A stretch of DNA of 64,000 nucleotides, from the NCBI GenBank assembly GCA_050733935.1, contig JBOHUC010000093.1, positions 1 through 64,000 on the forward strand, written 5' to 3'. A program made the translations under genes and the position numbers. The notes beneath the pieces are model-generated. The model worked only from the letters and a program-made list of their open reading frames with translations. It ran no database searches and was not told the DNA's origin. Every line of letters begins with the position of its first letter. Position 1 is the first letter of the stretch. This stretch comes from JBOHUC01 sp050733935. GTDB taxonomy: Bacteria > Eisenbacteria > RBG-16-71-46 > DASYSL01. Below, one piece after another: positions 28,651 to 37,278 of this stretch.

Positions 28651-29239
28651 GCCGCGAGGTCACCTCGGCACGCAGGACGGTGAGCGCGAAGTCGCCTTCG
28701 ATCGCGTCGACCGCCCCCGGCGGGTTCGAGACGAGGAGACGGATCCCGAGCATCATCTCGTCGCCGTTGAAGAGCGAGATGAGCGACGGATTGTCGCGGA
28801 TCGTCGTCGCCACCCGGAACGTGTCGCTGCCTGCGAACGAGACCGGGAGCACGAACGGCGAGGTCGTGAACGGGTCGGTGCCCGGATCCGAGAGGAAGAG
28901 CTTCACGGTCCCCGATCCGCTTCCGGTCAGGTTCCGGAACTCGCCGGCCACGTCGAGGGTGACGCTCTCGACCAGGGTCAGGTCCTGGAGCCCCGGTACG
29001 AGGTTTACGGCGCGGCTGTCGGCCACCGTCACCGAATCCGTGAGTGCCACCGGCGGAACCGGACCGTAGTGCGCCTCGGTCTCGGTCGAGTCGAGGAACG
29101 ACTGCAGGTCGACGCGCGCAACGAGCTTCCGGTCACCGCAGCCCGTCGTTGCGACGGCCAGCGCAAGGCCGAGCGCCAGGACCGGCACGAGCGCCGGCGT
29201 CACCGCGGCGCGAAGATTCGAACGTCCGAAGGGTCGCAT
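28634..29239 (-). CDS. Hypothetical lipoprotein
   Basis: About 201 residues. Start ATG is preceded by GGAGG within the upstream gene's stop region. The lipoprotein signal ends in AVATTGCGD, with the Cys near residue 34. The remainder is predicted beta-rich (DLTLVESVTLDVAGEFRNL, GSGTVKLFLSDPG, FALTVLRAEVTS) and resembles a beta-sandwich; no named family is recognised. It is 8 bases after an outer-membrane barrel gene, so it is probably an accessory lipoprotein of that barrel. The C-terminal codons are part of a tandem repeat. Confidence 0.78.
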   Translation of the reverse strand: MRPFGRSNLRAAVTPALVPVLALGLALAVATTGCGDRKLVARVDLQSFLDSTETEAHYGPVPPVALTDSVTVADSRAVNLVPGLQDLTLVESVTLDVAGEFRNLTGSGSGTVKLFLSDPGTDPFTTSPFVLPVSFAGSDTFRVATTIRDNPSLISLFNGDEMMLGIRLLVSNPPGAVDAIEGDFALTVLRAEVTSRQDVTH

Positions 29240-29247
29240 GGCGCCTC

Positions 29248-30651
29248 CTAGTACAGGGCGATCGACGCGCCCATCTCGAGGCCGCGCGCCCGCGTGAGGC
29301 CCCGGCTGTGCGTCGCGAGGGCCACGTCCAATCCGATGCGTCCCAGGCGGAGCCCCGTGCCGGCGCTCACCTGGAGCAGTCGATACGTGTCGAGCACGAG
29401 ACCGCCGCGCACCGGAGCCGGGCCGAACCACGCCTCCGCACCCGCACGGGGGATCCAGCGTTCGTTGGTCGTGCGCTCGAGCGTGCCGCCGACCGTCAAG
29501 CCCTCGTTCCGCCACGTGAGATTGAACGCGCCGGTGACGGGGAACTTCACGACGTAGTCGGTTCCGGTCTCGAGGCGCGTCTGCACGTTCGAGTTCGTGT
29601 TCGGGTCGTACGTGTAGCGGTCGAGCTTCGTGTTGCTCCACCGGATCTGGGTGCCGATGTCGCGCACGCCGAGACCGATCTCGAACTTGTTCACGAAGAA
29701 CGCCACGCCCGCGTCCACGCCGAAGCCCTGCCCGGCGTCGAAGCCCGGGTCCTGGGTCTGGCGCACCTCGCTCACGTAGTCGAAACGAAGCGGTGTACTC
29801 GGGCCGAGGATCGTGTCGCCGGTCGTGAACTGACCCGCCGACGTGGCCTGCCAGAGCGCGATCCCGCGCAGGTACTTGACGCGCGCCCCGACGTAGACGG
29901 CCTTCCCGCCGCGGCGCGGATCGCCGTCCGGCGCGTCGCGGGGCGGCATCACGGGCAGGGCGCCGCCGGCCGTGATCGCGAACGCCGCCTGAGCGCGCGC
30001 GTCGTCGGCCGCGCCGTACGACGTATTCGGAACGAACGGCTCGCCTTCGCCGAGCGCTCCCTGCAGTGCCTCGTCGAGCGCGAGCGAGTTCTTCGCCTCG
30101 ACCTGGGGATGGACGCCGAAGAACACGTTCGAGGTTCCGAACTCGAGGTTCGGCCCGTTCATCACGAGCCCGTACTTGATGTCGTCGTTCGGAAAGAGCG
30201 ACTGGAGCGAGCCCAGGTCGATCGCGAGCGCGTCCTGGCCGATGTCCACGATCACGTCGTCCGAGATGGGTTCGGGCTCGATGAGCTGGATCGTGGTCGG
30301 CGAGATCGCAACCATGTTCGCGATCTCGAACACGTTGAAGTTCGGGTTCGAGCTGTCGAACTCGGGCGGATTGGCGAGCGTCTGGATGACGCCGAGCGGG
30401 AGCGGAATCACGTTGTAGCCGAGCGCTCCCGAGTAGCGCGGGACGGCCCGATACGCGACGTTGAGCGCACTCGATCCCGTCACGTCCGAGACCACGATTC
30501 CGCCCATCGCGAGGCTTCGGGCGTCGTACGCCTGCGCCGCGGCGGGACGTGAATCGAGGAGCGCAGCGCCGAGTGCGGCCGCGAGCGCGACCGCGAGCAA
30601 AACGACGAGCGCGGCAGCTTGCGTGAGCTTTTCTTGGATCCTGGTCGACAC
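29248..30651 (-). CDS. Outer-membrane beta-barrel protein (TraF/FadL/PorV-like)
   Basis: 467 residues with a signal peptide (LAVALAAALGAALLDSRPAAAQA). The mature start AYDARSLAMGGIVVSDVTGSSALNV matches the N-terminus of FadL/PorV/TraF-like barrels, where such a motif precedes the hatch. Many amphipathic strands follow, with aromatic girdles, ending in LGRIGLDVALATHSRG and a terminal aromatic residue (MGASIALY), as expected for BAM-inserted barrels. It shares an operon with the following lipoprotein. Transport substrate is unknown. Confidence 0.75.
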   Translation of the reverse strand: MSTRIQEKLTQAAALVVLLAVALAAALGAALLDSRPAAAQAYDARSLAMGGIVVSDVTGSSALNVAYRAVPRYSGALGYNVIPLPLGVIQTLANPPEFDSSNPNFNVFEIANMVAISPTTIQLIEPEPISDDVIVDIGQDALAIDLGSLQSLFPNDDIKYGLVMNGPNLEFGTSNVFFGVHPQVEAKNSLALDEALQGALGEGEPFVPNTSYGAADDARAQAAFAITAGGALPVMPPRDAPDGDPRRGGKAVYVGARVKYLRGIALWQATSAGQFTTGDTILGPSTPLRFDYVSEVRQTQDPGFDAGQGFGVDAGVAFFVNKFEIGLGVRDIGTQIRWSNTKLDRYTYDPNTNSNVQTRLETGTDYVVKFPVTGAFNLTWRNEGLTVGGTLERTTNERWIPRAGAEAWFGPAPVRGGLVLDTYRLLQVSAGTGLRLGRIGLDVALATHSRGLTRARGLEMGASIALY

Positions 30652-30696
30652 AGCGGCCCTCCCTCGGCGGGGCCGTTCCGCTCGTATCGTCGGGCG

Positions 30697-31239
30697 TCAG
30701 CCCGCGGACGGCGTTCCCGGTCCCGGTCCTTCTCTTCTCCGCTCCCGCCAGTACTCGCGCAGTGCCTGACGATGGGAGCGAAACGCGAGCTTCGGCGCGC
30801 CGGGAATCTCGAACCAACCGAGATCGTCGGCGTCGTCGCCGGGCCGGGCACGACCGCCCAGGATGCGGGCGCGATAGACGAGCAGGATGACGCGGTTCTT
30901 GCCTTCGCTGCCGCCCCGGTAGGCGCCCTGAAGTCGATCGGTCTCGATGCGGAGGCCTGTTTCCTCGAGCGTCTCGCGAATCGCGGTTTGCTCCGGCGAC
31001 TCGCCGTACTCCATGAAGCCCGCGGGCAGACTCCACAATCCGGCCCCGGGCTGATATCGGCGCCGAACGAGGACGATTTGACCCTTCTTTTCGAGGATCA
31101 CCCCGACCGCGGGAGTCGGGTTCTGGTAGGCGATGAAGCCGCAGGCCGCGCAGGTCGGCCTCATCACCCCGTGATCGTCGGCCGGGGCAAGCGGGGTCGC
31201 GCAGTAGGGGCAGTAGCGGGCGATCCGACGGGGTGGCAT
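30697..31239 (-). CDS. NUDIX hydrolase with N-terminal zinc ribbon
   Basis: 180 residues. Zinc ribbon Cys pairs CPYC and CAAC lie in the first 35 residues, as in NudC-like and ADP-ribose pyrophosphatase-like proteins. The NUDIX box GFMEYGESPEQTAIRETLEE is complete (G-x5-E-x7-REUxEE). The substrate is not determined; NAD(H) or ADP-ribose type substrates are common for this architecture. It stands after a terminator and probably has its own promoter. Confidence 0.88.
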   Translation of the reverse strand: MPPRRIARYCPYCATPLAPADDHGVMRPTCAACGFIAYQNPTPAVGVILEKKGQIVLVRRRYQPGAGLWSLPAGFMEYGESPEQTAIRETLEETGLRIETDRLQGAYRGGSEGKNRVILLVYRARILGGRARPGDDADDLGWFEIPGAPKLAFRSHRQALREYWRERRREGPGPGTPSAG

Positions 31240-31252
31240 GTCGCAAAAAGTA

Positions 31253-31291
31253 GCATAAAGAACGGCCCGGACTCCTTGCGGAGCCCGGGCC
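31253..31291 (-). terminator. Rho-independent terminator of the PDZ protein gene
   Basis: On the minus strand GGCCCGGGCTCC-GCAA-GGAGTCCGGGCC forms a 12-bp stem (one mismatch) with a GCAA tetraloop. It is followed by GTTCTTTATG and soon after by TTTTT. It lies between the PDZ gene stop and the NUDIX gene start. Confidence 0.82.
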
Positions 31292-31334
31292 TCGCTCGTG
31301 AAACGGAACGCTTCCAGCGATCGGCGATCAGCGA

Positions 31335-32444
31335 TCAGCGATCGCGGCGCATCCCCTCGAGCTCCTTCCGCAGATCGCGCATGTCGTCGCGCAGCTTGTC
31401 GAGATCCCGCTCGAGCTCCTCGCGGTCTTCGTCGCTCAGGTCGTCGATGTCGTACACGTTCCCGCGCCAGCCGTTGTGACCCCGCCAGTGCCAGAGATGG
31501 TCGCCGTGGTCATCGTCGAGGTCGAGCAAGCCCAGCCAGTCGTCGCGATCGTCGAAGTCGAAGCGCATCGCGCGCGGGCGCTCCTCGAGCTCGGGCTTGA
31601 GAGTCCGCGTCGTGCCCTTGCGCACGACCTGGATGTCGACCGGACCCTTCTCTCGCTCGCGCAGCTCGCGCCGGAGCTCCTCCGTATCCTCGACCTTCTT
31701 TCCGGCGATGCTGATGATCACGTCGCCCGCCTTCATGCCGGCCTTCGACGCAGGAGACTCGTCGACCACGCGCAGCACCAGGACGCCCCTGCCGCCGGGC
31801 GCGTCGAAGTACGAACCAAGATCCCCTTCGAGGTCGTGCGTCTCGACGCCCAGGCGCCCGCGACCCGCCACTCGCACCATGTCGCGCACGTGGTCCCGGT
31901 CCATCCGGTACACGCGCGGGGCGGGTGCGCGCGGAGCGCGCGGCGCCCGGGGAGCGCGCGGGGCCGGCGCGGGTGCGACGTCGGCGAACTCGCGGTTCCG
32001 GCGATCGGCGATTTCCGCACGGCCGAGCATCGTCTCCTTGCCGTTACGCCACACCCAGATGCCGGCGAGCGAGCCGGGGCTCGCGGCACGCACCATGTCA
32101 GTGAGCTGGTCCGCGTCGTTCACCTGGCGCTCCTCGAAGCGCGTGATGATGTCGCCTTCCCGGAGGCCGATCTTCTCGGCCGGGCTGCCGTCGATTACCG
32201 CCGTCACGACGGCACCGGTTCCCGTGTAGTCGTAGCTGTCCCGAAGTCCGCGATCGAGATCCTGAAGCATCACTCCGAGAAAGCCGTTTCGATTGGACGG
32301 CGCGGAAGCGGGAGGCTCGGGCTGCGCGTCCGCGGACCGAAGCGATCCGGGGACACCGCCGGCCAGGACCGCCACAGCGGCGGCCGCGACCACCGCCGCG
32401 AGGGCCACCATCCGCGCCCGCGTCATGAAGTTCTTCGTGATCAT
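31335..32444 (-). CDS. Exported double-PDZ protein
   Basis: 369 residues. Start is the ATG with AAAGGAGAG 7 nt upstream. An N-terminal signal/TM segment (MVALAAVVAAAAVAVLAGGV) is followed by PDZ1 at about 55-140 (NGFLGVMLQDLDRGL, GAVVTAVIDGSPAEKIGLREGDII), an Ala-Pro-Arg repeat linker, and PDZ2 at about 195-285 (GVLVLRVVDESPASKAGMKAGDVI). The tail is an Asp/His/Trp-rich segment plus a charged coiled coil (SDEDREELERDLDKLRDDM). There is no protease domain, so it is a periplasmic scaffold or chaperone-like PDZ protein rather than HtrA. Confidence 0.82.
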   Translation of the reverse strand: MITKNFMTRARMVALAAVVAAAAVAVLAGGVPGSLRSADAQPEPPASAPSNRNGFLGVMLQDLDRGLRDSYDYTGTGAVVTAVIDGSPAEKIGLREGDIITRFEERQVNDADQLTDMVRAASPGSLAGIWVWRNGKETMLGRAEIADRRNREFADVAPAPAPRAPRAPRAPRAPAPRVYRMDRDHVRDMVRVAGRGRLGVETHDLEGDLGSYFDAPGGRGVLVLRVVDESPASKAGMKAGDVIISIAGKKVEDTEELRRELREREKGPVDIQVVRKGTTRTLKPELEERPRAMRFDFDDRDDWLGLLDLDDDHGDHLWHWRGHNGWRGNVYDIDDLSDEDREELERDLDKLRDDMRDLRKELEGMRRDR

Positions 32445-32632
32445 GGAATCACTCTCCTTTGCATCCGCTGGACGTCCGGTCCGCAACGAGCGTCCGGCCG
32501 TCTCCCTCCGCAGCACTCCCCGTTCGGGCACTCTCGCGACTTGGATGGCGGAAAACGCGCCCGGGTTGGAACGGAATCCCCTCGAGGCTTAGGCCCGTTG
32601 ACCCGGATGCGGCGCCCCCCTACGTTTCCGCC

Positions 32633-34117
32633 ATGGACTTGAGGAAGGATGCCACGGTCGAGCTCGAGATCCAAAGTCTCGCCCTTGGCGGAAACGGGGT
32701 CGGGCGGGTGGACGACCTGGTCGTGTTCGTCCCCGGCGCCTATCCCGGGGAGCGCGTGCGCGCACGCGTGACCCGGCGAAAACCCTCGTACGCCGAGGCC
32801 CGGCTCGAGGAGGTGATGGCCGCCTCCCCCGCGCGCCGGGAACCGCCGTGCGTGCACTTCAAGGCGGGGGAGTGCGGCGGGTGCCGCTCCCAGGACCTCG
32901 ACGACCGCGCACAGGTCGAGGCCAAGACGCTCCAGGTGAAAGAGACGCTCGCACGCCTCGGCGGACCCGGCCTTGCGGGAGCCGAAGTCTTCGATTGCGT
33001 CCCTTCGCCCGCGGTCTGGCGCTACCGGAACAAGATGGAGTTCGCGTTTCATCCGGGGCCCGACGGTGCGCTCCTCCTCGGCCTTCACCGGCGCGATCGC
33101 TTCGACGACGTGTTCGATCTCCGCGAGTGCTGGATCGCCTCCGAGCTCACGAACGCGATCGTCCACGAGACACGCGCATTCGCGCGGACAGCCGGCTGGG
33201 CGCCCTATCACGCGCGCCTGCACACGGGGCTCGTCCGGTTTCTCGCCGTGCGGCATTTGCCGGCCACGGCCCATTCCGCCGTGAACCTGATCGCGGCGCG
33301 CGACGCCGTGCCGGACGTCGAGCGCTGGGCGGAGCGGATCGCAGACCTCGACCCTGCGGTCCGGAGCGTCGTGCTCACCGTGAGCGATTCGCGCGCGAAC
33401 GTCGCGTTCGGCGCACGCGAGCGCGTGCTCGCGGGAACGCCGACGATCGAGGAGCGGCTCCTCGGTCTCACGTTCGAGGTGAGTGCCAATTCGTTCCTGC
33501 AGACGAACAGCGCCCAGGCCGAGGCGCTGTACGAGGCAGCGGTCGAGGAGGCGGCGCTCACCGGAGAAGAGCGCGTGCTCGACCTCTACTGCGGCGCGGG
33601 AACGATCACGCTCGCCCTGGCCCGCCATGCGGCCTCGGCCGTCGGCGTCGAGAGCGTGGAGGGCGCGATCGCAGACGCGCGACGGAATGCGGCGCGCAAC
33701 GGGATCAGGAACGCGCGCTTCGTGTGCGGAGAGGCGCGGGCGGTGCTCCGCCAGTGGGCGCGGGTACGCGAGGGTCGCGTGCTCTCGCCCGCCGGGGCGC
33801 GCGCCCACGACGCGAAAGCGCCGCTCGATCCGGAGGCGTACGAGCCGTTCCTGCCGGACGTCGTGCTCGTCGATCCGCCGCGCGCGGGACTCCACGAGCG
33901 CGTGATCGACCGCGTGGCCGCCCTGGCCCCGCGCCGGGTCGTCTACGTGTCGTGCAATCCCGGGACGCTCGCGCGCGATCTCGGGCTCTTCGCGCGTCTC
34001 GGTTACGCGACGCGGCGCGTGCGGCCGTTCGACATGTTTCCGCACACGCCCCACATCGAGTGCGTCGCCCGGCTCGAGCCTGCGGGTGCGGCAGCGACGC
34101 CGACCGAGGACCGCTAG
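32633..34117 (+). CDS. rlmD: Class I SAM-dependent RNA (uracil-5-)-methyltransferase, RlmD/TrmA family
   Basis: 494 residues; methylates a uridine C5, probably in 23S rRNA. The TRAM domain is at about 1-60 (VELEIQSLALGGNGVGRV). The Fe-S cluster Cys residues are in CVHFKAGECGGC (Cys73, 81, 84). The SAM motif is VLDLYCGAGTITLAL. The catalytic region is DVVLVDPPRAGLHE and VVYVSCNPGTLARDL, with the nucleophilic Cys. RlmD, RlmC and TrmA share this architecture, so the exact uridine is unsure. A possible promoter (TTGGAA-N17-TTAGGC near 32556) precedes the start. It is convergent with the next gene, overlapping by 4 bases. Confidence 0.88.
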   Translation: MDLRKDATVELEIQSLALGGNGVGRVDDLVVFVPGAYPGERVRARVTRRKPSYAEARLEEVMAASPARREPPCVHFKAGECGGCRSQDLDDRAQVEAKTLQVKETLARLGGPGLAGAEVFDCVPSPAVWRYRNKMEFAFHPGPDGALLLGLHRRDRFDDVFDLRECWIASELTNAIVHETRAFARTAGWAPYHARLHTGLVRFLAVRHLPATAHSAVNLIAARDAVPDVERWAERIADLDPAVRSVVLTVSDSRANVAFGARERVLAGTPTIEERLLGLTFEVSANSFLQTNSAQAEALYEAAVEEAALTGEERVLDLYCGAGTITLALARHAASAVGVESVEGAIADARRNAARNGIRNARFVCGEARAVLRQWARVREGRVLSPAGARAHDAKAPLDPEAYEPFLPDVVLVDPPRAGLHERVIDRVAALAPRRVVYVSCNPGTLARDLGLFARLGYATRRVRPFDMFPHTPHIECVARLEPAGAAATPTEDR

Positions 34118-34995
34118 CTGCCCGCCGGTGCGCTTGCCGCGGCCGGCGCAGCGGCGGGCGCGAAGACGAATTCGGCCCAGACGGGAAGGTGATCGCTCAC
34201 GTCATGCACGTCGCGGACCACGCCCGCCTGGCGGCCTGCGTACGGGCTGAACCCGCGCGCGAACACATGGTCGATCGAGAACCGACTGCTCGTTCTCCCG
34301 ATCTCCGCGGTGGCCCACGTGAATCCGCCTTCGACGTACGTCCAGCCCACTCCATAGCTGTTCATGTCGCCGCCGATGATGACCGGATCGGGGCTTCGGA
34401 TCGCGTCGGCGAGCACCGCGCGCGCCTGATCCTTGCGGGCGGCGGGCCCGATGCCGCTCGGCGAGCCGAGATGGACGCTGTAAGCGCGCACGTGGCGACC
34501 CGCGATTCGGACGCGCACGGCGACCGCGACACGTTGCTGCTCGATGACCCGGCTCGGATGGGGCAGCAGCACTTTGCGTGAAGCTTCGATCGGCCAGGGG
34601 GACATCACCGCGTTCCCGAACAGCTTCTGCGTATGCGGATGGATGGACGCCGGGTAGTACACGTAGTTGAGACGAAGCACGCGCGCGATCGTGTCCACCG
34701 CGGCCGAGTCCATCTCCTGGAGGAGAAGGAGATCCGGGTTTCGGAGCGGCGCGTGCGCCTTAAGCGCTTCGAGCGCCCCGGGAACGCGCATCGAGTGCTG
34801 GATGTTGAACGTGACGACCCGCACGCGGTTCGTGTCCGTGATCGCGCCCGGGCCCCCGGTGGCAGCGAATGACCCCGAGTATTTGGGTCCCGAGAGATCG
34901 CGGAAGTTGTGCGCGAGTGTCGCGCACCCGAGGAACGAAACCAGCGTGAGCGCCGCCGCGAACGCGGCGAGCGCCGGGGCCCGCTCAGCGATCAC
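34114..34995 (-). CDS. Endonuclease/exonuclease/phosphatase-family lipoprotein
   Basis: About 293 residues. GTG start chosen because GGAGGG sits 6 nt upstream, and because it gives a clean lipoprotein signal (AFAAALTLVSFLGCATLAH). EEP fold motifs: VVTFNIQHS, LLLLQEMDS (metal-binding Glu), HLGSPSG, IIGGDMNSYG (Asp/Asn), and the final VSDHLPVW (catalytic His). It is probably a periplasmic phosphodiesterase or nuclease with unknown substrate. It overlaps the methyltransferase gene by 11 bases, so it belongs to the rhodanese-methyltransferase operon. Confidence 0.83.
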   Translation of the reverse strand: MIAERAPALAAFAAALTLVSFLGCATLAHNFRDLSGPKYSGSFAATGGPGAITDTNRVRVVTFNIQHSMRVPGALEALKAHAPLRNPDLLLLQEMDSAAVDTIARVLRLNYVYYPASIHPHTQKLFGNAVMSPWPIEASRKVLLPHPSRVIEQQRVAVAVRVRIAGRHVRAYSVHLGSPSGIGPAARKDQARAVLADAIRSPDPVIIGGDMNSYGVGWTYVEGGFTWATAEIGRTSSRFSIDHVFARGFSPYAGRQAGVVRDVHDVSDHLPVWAEFVFAPAAAPAAASAPAGS

Positions 34996-35851
34996 GGCGG
35001 CCCTCCGCCCACGCCACCGCGTACCAGATCGCAGCGTCCGGCCGGCGTCGCCACGCATGAAGGGCGGCGATCGCCGCGGCGAAGGACTCGGGATCGATGC
35101 CGCCTGTCTCGCGCGTCGCCTCCCCGGCCCCTTCGATCACTCCGATCAGGTTGAGCGCGAACCCATCGAAGTCCGGATCGCCGGCGCAGGCGCCGAAGAA
35201 GAGCCAGGTGTTCCCCACCGGCTTCGCGCCCGCCTCGTGGAGGAGCGAGACCAGGCGGCGGCCGACGAACGCATCGTTCCCGAGCCGGTCGTACGTGCGC
35301 ACGTACGCGCGCCACAACGTGTCGAGCCCGGGCGGCTCGGGCCATAGACGGAGGAGATCGTGATCGTCGTCCTCGAGCACGATGCGACCGCCCGGGCGCA
35401 CGGCGCGCACCATGCCGCGGACGACCGCGAGCGGATCGGGAACGTGCTCGAGCAGGAAGCGCGCGTGCGCCACGTCGAACGTTCCCCATTCGCCGGAGGC
35501 GAGCGGCAGATCGGTCGCGTCTCCGCGGCGGAGCTCGATACGGCGACCCGAGTCGCCCGAACCGCCCGAACCGCCCGGGCCGTCGTCCGGAGCCTCGCGC
35601 ATCTGCCGGAGCGCCTCGTCGATTTGCTCGGCGCTCCTCTCGATCCCGACGACGGTCGCGCCCGTACGCGCCATGGCGCGGGCGAGCTGCCCGAGACCGG
35701 CTCCGACGTCGAGAATGCGCTCGTTCCCCGCGAGCGCGAGGGCGGCCAGAGAACGGCGATTGAGAAGATCGTTGAGCCGTGTGAGCCGGCGCTGCTCCTC
35801 GGGAGCCGTGCCGTGCACGTAGTGCGAAACGGGCGGAGCGCCGTCGGACAT
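34985..35851 (-). CDS. SAM-dependent methyltransferase (type 11)
   Basis: 288 residues. Class I Rossmann methyltransferase: motif I ERILDVGAGLGQLARAM at about 45-60, Asp/Glu of motif II in VVGIERS, then RGDATDLPL, FDVAHARFLLEHVPDPLAVVRGMVRAVRPGGRIVLED (motifs IV-VI). A Gly/Ser-rich insert (GPGGSGGSGDSG) interrupts the domain near residue 95. The substrate is not predictable. It starts 15 bases after the rhodanese stop with GGAG upstream. Confidence 0.85.
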   Translation of the reverse strand: MSDGAPPVSHYVHGTAPEEQRRLTRLNDLLNRRSLAALALAGNERILDVGAGLGQLARAMARTGATVVGIERSAEQIDEALRQMREAPDDGPGGSGGSGDSGRRIELRRGDATDLPLASGEWGTFDVAHARFLLEHVPDPLAVVRGMVRAVRPGGRIVLEDDDHDLLRLWPEPPGLDTLWRAYVRTYDRLGNDAFVGRRLVSLLHEAGAKPVGNTWLFFGACAGDPDFDGFALNLIGVIEGAGEATRETGGIDPESFAAAIAALHAWRRRPDAAIWYAVAWAEGRRDR

Positions 35852-35865
35852 GCGATCGACTCCGC

Positions 35866-36306
35866 TCAAGGCGTGAGGGGGTAGAGCTGACGGTAGGCCG
35901 CGATTCCGCCATCGAGCGACGTGACGTCGCGGAAACCGTTGCTGACGAGCGTCTGGGCCGCGCTCAGCGATCGCGTTCCGTCCTTGCAGTACACGAGCAC
36001 GGGCTTGCCCCGGAAGCGCGCGATCTCCGGAATCCTCTGCTGGAGCTCGCCCATTGGAATGAGCACCGCGCCGTCGAGATGCCCGTGCACGCCGTTCCAC
36101 TCCTCCGGGCCGCGCACGTCGAGCACGAGTCCTTCGTAGTGGACGCCCCGCCAGCCGTCGAGCTGGTCGGCGCTGATGCGTTGCACGTACCCGGAAGGAT
36201 TCCCGGCGGCCGGCGCGGAGCCCGAGCCGGGCGGCGGAGACGGGACGCAGCCCGCAGCGAACCAGACGAGCGCGCCGAAACACGCGGTGAAAACACAGCG
36301 ACTCAT
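35866..36306 (-). CDS. Rhodanese-domain lipoprotein
   Basis: 146 residues. Lipobox in VWFAAGC (Cys about 20). A single rhodanese domain follows (VLDVRGPEEWNGVHGHLDGAVLIPMGEL), with active-site Cys in VLVYCKDGTRS and the C-terminal signature LDGGIAAYRQL. The loop CKDGTR is close to the CxxGxR of sulfurtransferases. It acts in the periplasm. AAGGGGAG precedes the ATG. It is first gene of a three-gene operon. Confidence 0.87.
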   Translation of the reverse strand: MSRCVFTACFGALVWFAAGCVPSPPPGSGSAPAAGNPSGYVQRISADQLDGWRGVHYEGLVLDVRGPEEWNGVHGHLDGAVLIPMGELQQRIPEIARFRGKPVLVYCKDGTRSLSAAQTLVSNGFRDVTSLDGGIAAYRQLYPLTP

Positions 36307-36317
36307 CGTGCTAGACT
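36288..36317 (+). promoter_or_regulatory. Promoter candidate of the DUF-type secreted protein gene
   Basis: Extended -10 TGC-TAGACT (36312-36317) with a weak -35 (TGAAAA, 36288-36293) 18 bases upstream. It lies in the divergent region with the rhodanese gene and is followed within 8 bases by a terminator-like hairpin. Confidence 0.45.
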
Positions 36318-36324
36318 CCCCTTG

Positions 36325-36354
36325 CGGCCCGCACCGGCGGGCCGGTTTCTGTTT
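36325..36354 (+). terminator. Terminator-like hairpin in the 5' leader
   Basis: CGGCCCGC-ACCG-GCGGGCCG, then GTTTCTGTTT. No plus-strand gene lies upstream of it for it to terminate, since the neighbour is divergent. It is therefore probably a leader hairpin or attenuator of the gene starting at 36425. Confidence 0.6.
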
Positions 36355-36424
36355 CGAGCATGCCACGGAAGCGGTGCACACGGCACCCCTCTTCCGGGCG
36401 CCCCGCGACCGCCGAGGAGTTCGA

Positions 36425-37270
36425 GTGCGCACCCGTGTGTCTGGCCGCCTGTTCCTCCCGGCGCTCGCCGTTTCCGCCGTGCTCGCCGCGCTCGCCGTGA
36501 TGAGCGCGCTCGACGTTGCGCGGCCCCGTTCCTCCTTCGCAGCGCCTCCGCGCCCGAACTGGACCACGATCGAGGTGTCGCAGTTCGACATCCTGCGCGG
36601 CAATCGCCTGCTCGGGACCGAATCCCTTCGCATCTATCAGTCCGGCGACACGCTCATCACCGCTTCGACCGTGCGGCTCGACGCTGCAGGTCCCGAGAGC
36701 GCGCTGCCGCTCGAGAAGCGGCTGACCTATCTCAGGCGCAATCTGGATTCGTTTCCGCTCGTGTTCCAGGTGGGCACGACGCCGCGCGATTCGACGCGAG
36801 AGGGGACCGATCTCAATTGCATCTTCGGCGACACCGTCGCGACCGTGTTCCGGGAGATCGAAGGTCACGGACGCGTCGAGACGGTCGGCCTCCCGCCCGG
36901 GAAGCTCTATTTGTTCGAACCCGGCGTCTACCTCCCGGTGCAGCTCCTGCTCGCGGACTTCGTCGCCGGCTCGCAGGACAAGCGGAAGCAGGCGGTGCTC
37001 ATTCCGTCTGCGGTCACCGTGGTCGATCTCTATCTCACGCGCACGGGACGCGACACGCTCGTCGTGAGCGGGCGCCGCGTGCCCACGACGCGCGTCGAGA
37101 TGACGGACAACCTCACGCCGTTCACGGCCTGGATCGACGACAAGGGAAGGCTGTGGAAGCTCGCGGCGCAGGGCCAGGACCTGGTGGTCCAGCGCAGGCC
37201 CGATCCCGGAACGAAGAAGGCTCCGGCCCGGAAATCCGGTGCGCCGAAGCCTTCGACCTCCTCGCGCTGA
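36425..37270 (+). CDS. Secreted protein of unknown function
   Basis: 281 residues. GTG start chosen for GAGGAG 5 nt upstream and because it gives an N-terminal signal segment (LFLPALAVSAVLAALAVMSAL). The mature part is predicted beta-rich (IEVSQFDILRGNRLLGTESLRIY, FEPGVYLPVQLLLADFV, VDLYLTRTGRDTLVVSGRRVPTTRVEM), resembling the DUF3108/DUF6134-like group of periplasmic beta proteins. I could not assign a family with certainty. The C-terminus is Lys/Pro-rich. It is preceded by a leader hairpin. Confidence 0.7.
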   Translation: MRTRVSGRLFLPALAVSAVLAALAVMSALDVARPRSSFAAPPRPNWTTIEVSQFDILRGNRLLGTESLRIYQSGDTLITASTVRLDAAGPESALPLEKRLTYLRRNLDSFPLVFQVGTTPRDSTREGTDLNCIFGDTVATVFREIEGHGRVETVGLPPGKLYLFEPGVYLPVQLLLADFVAGSQDKRKQAVLIPSAVTVVDLYLTRTGRDTLVVSGRRVPTTRVEMTDNLTPFTAWIDDKGRLWKLAAQGQDLVVQRRPDPGTKKAPARKSGAPKPSTSSR

Positions 37271-37278
37271 GACGAGTT

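Noticed and set aside
31316..31343. GATCGGC/GATCAGC short tandem repeats at the PDZ gene end
   Set aside because: Only about four 7-bp units, degenerate and partly coding; not evidence of a functional element.
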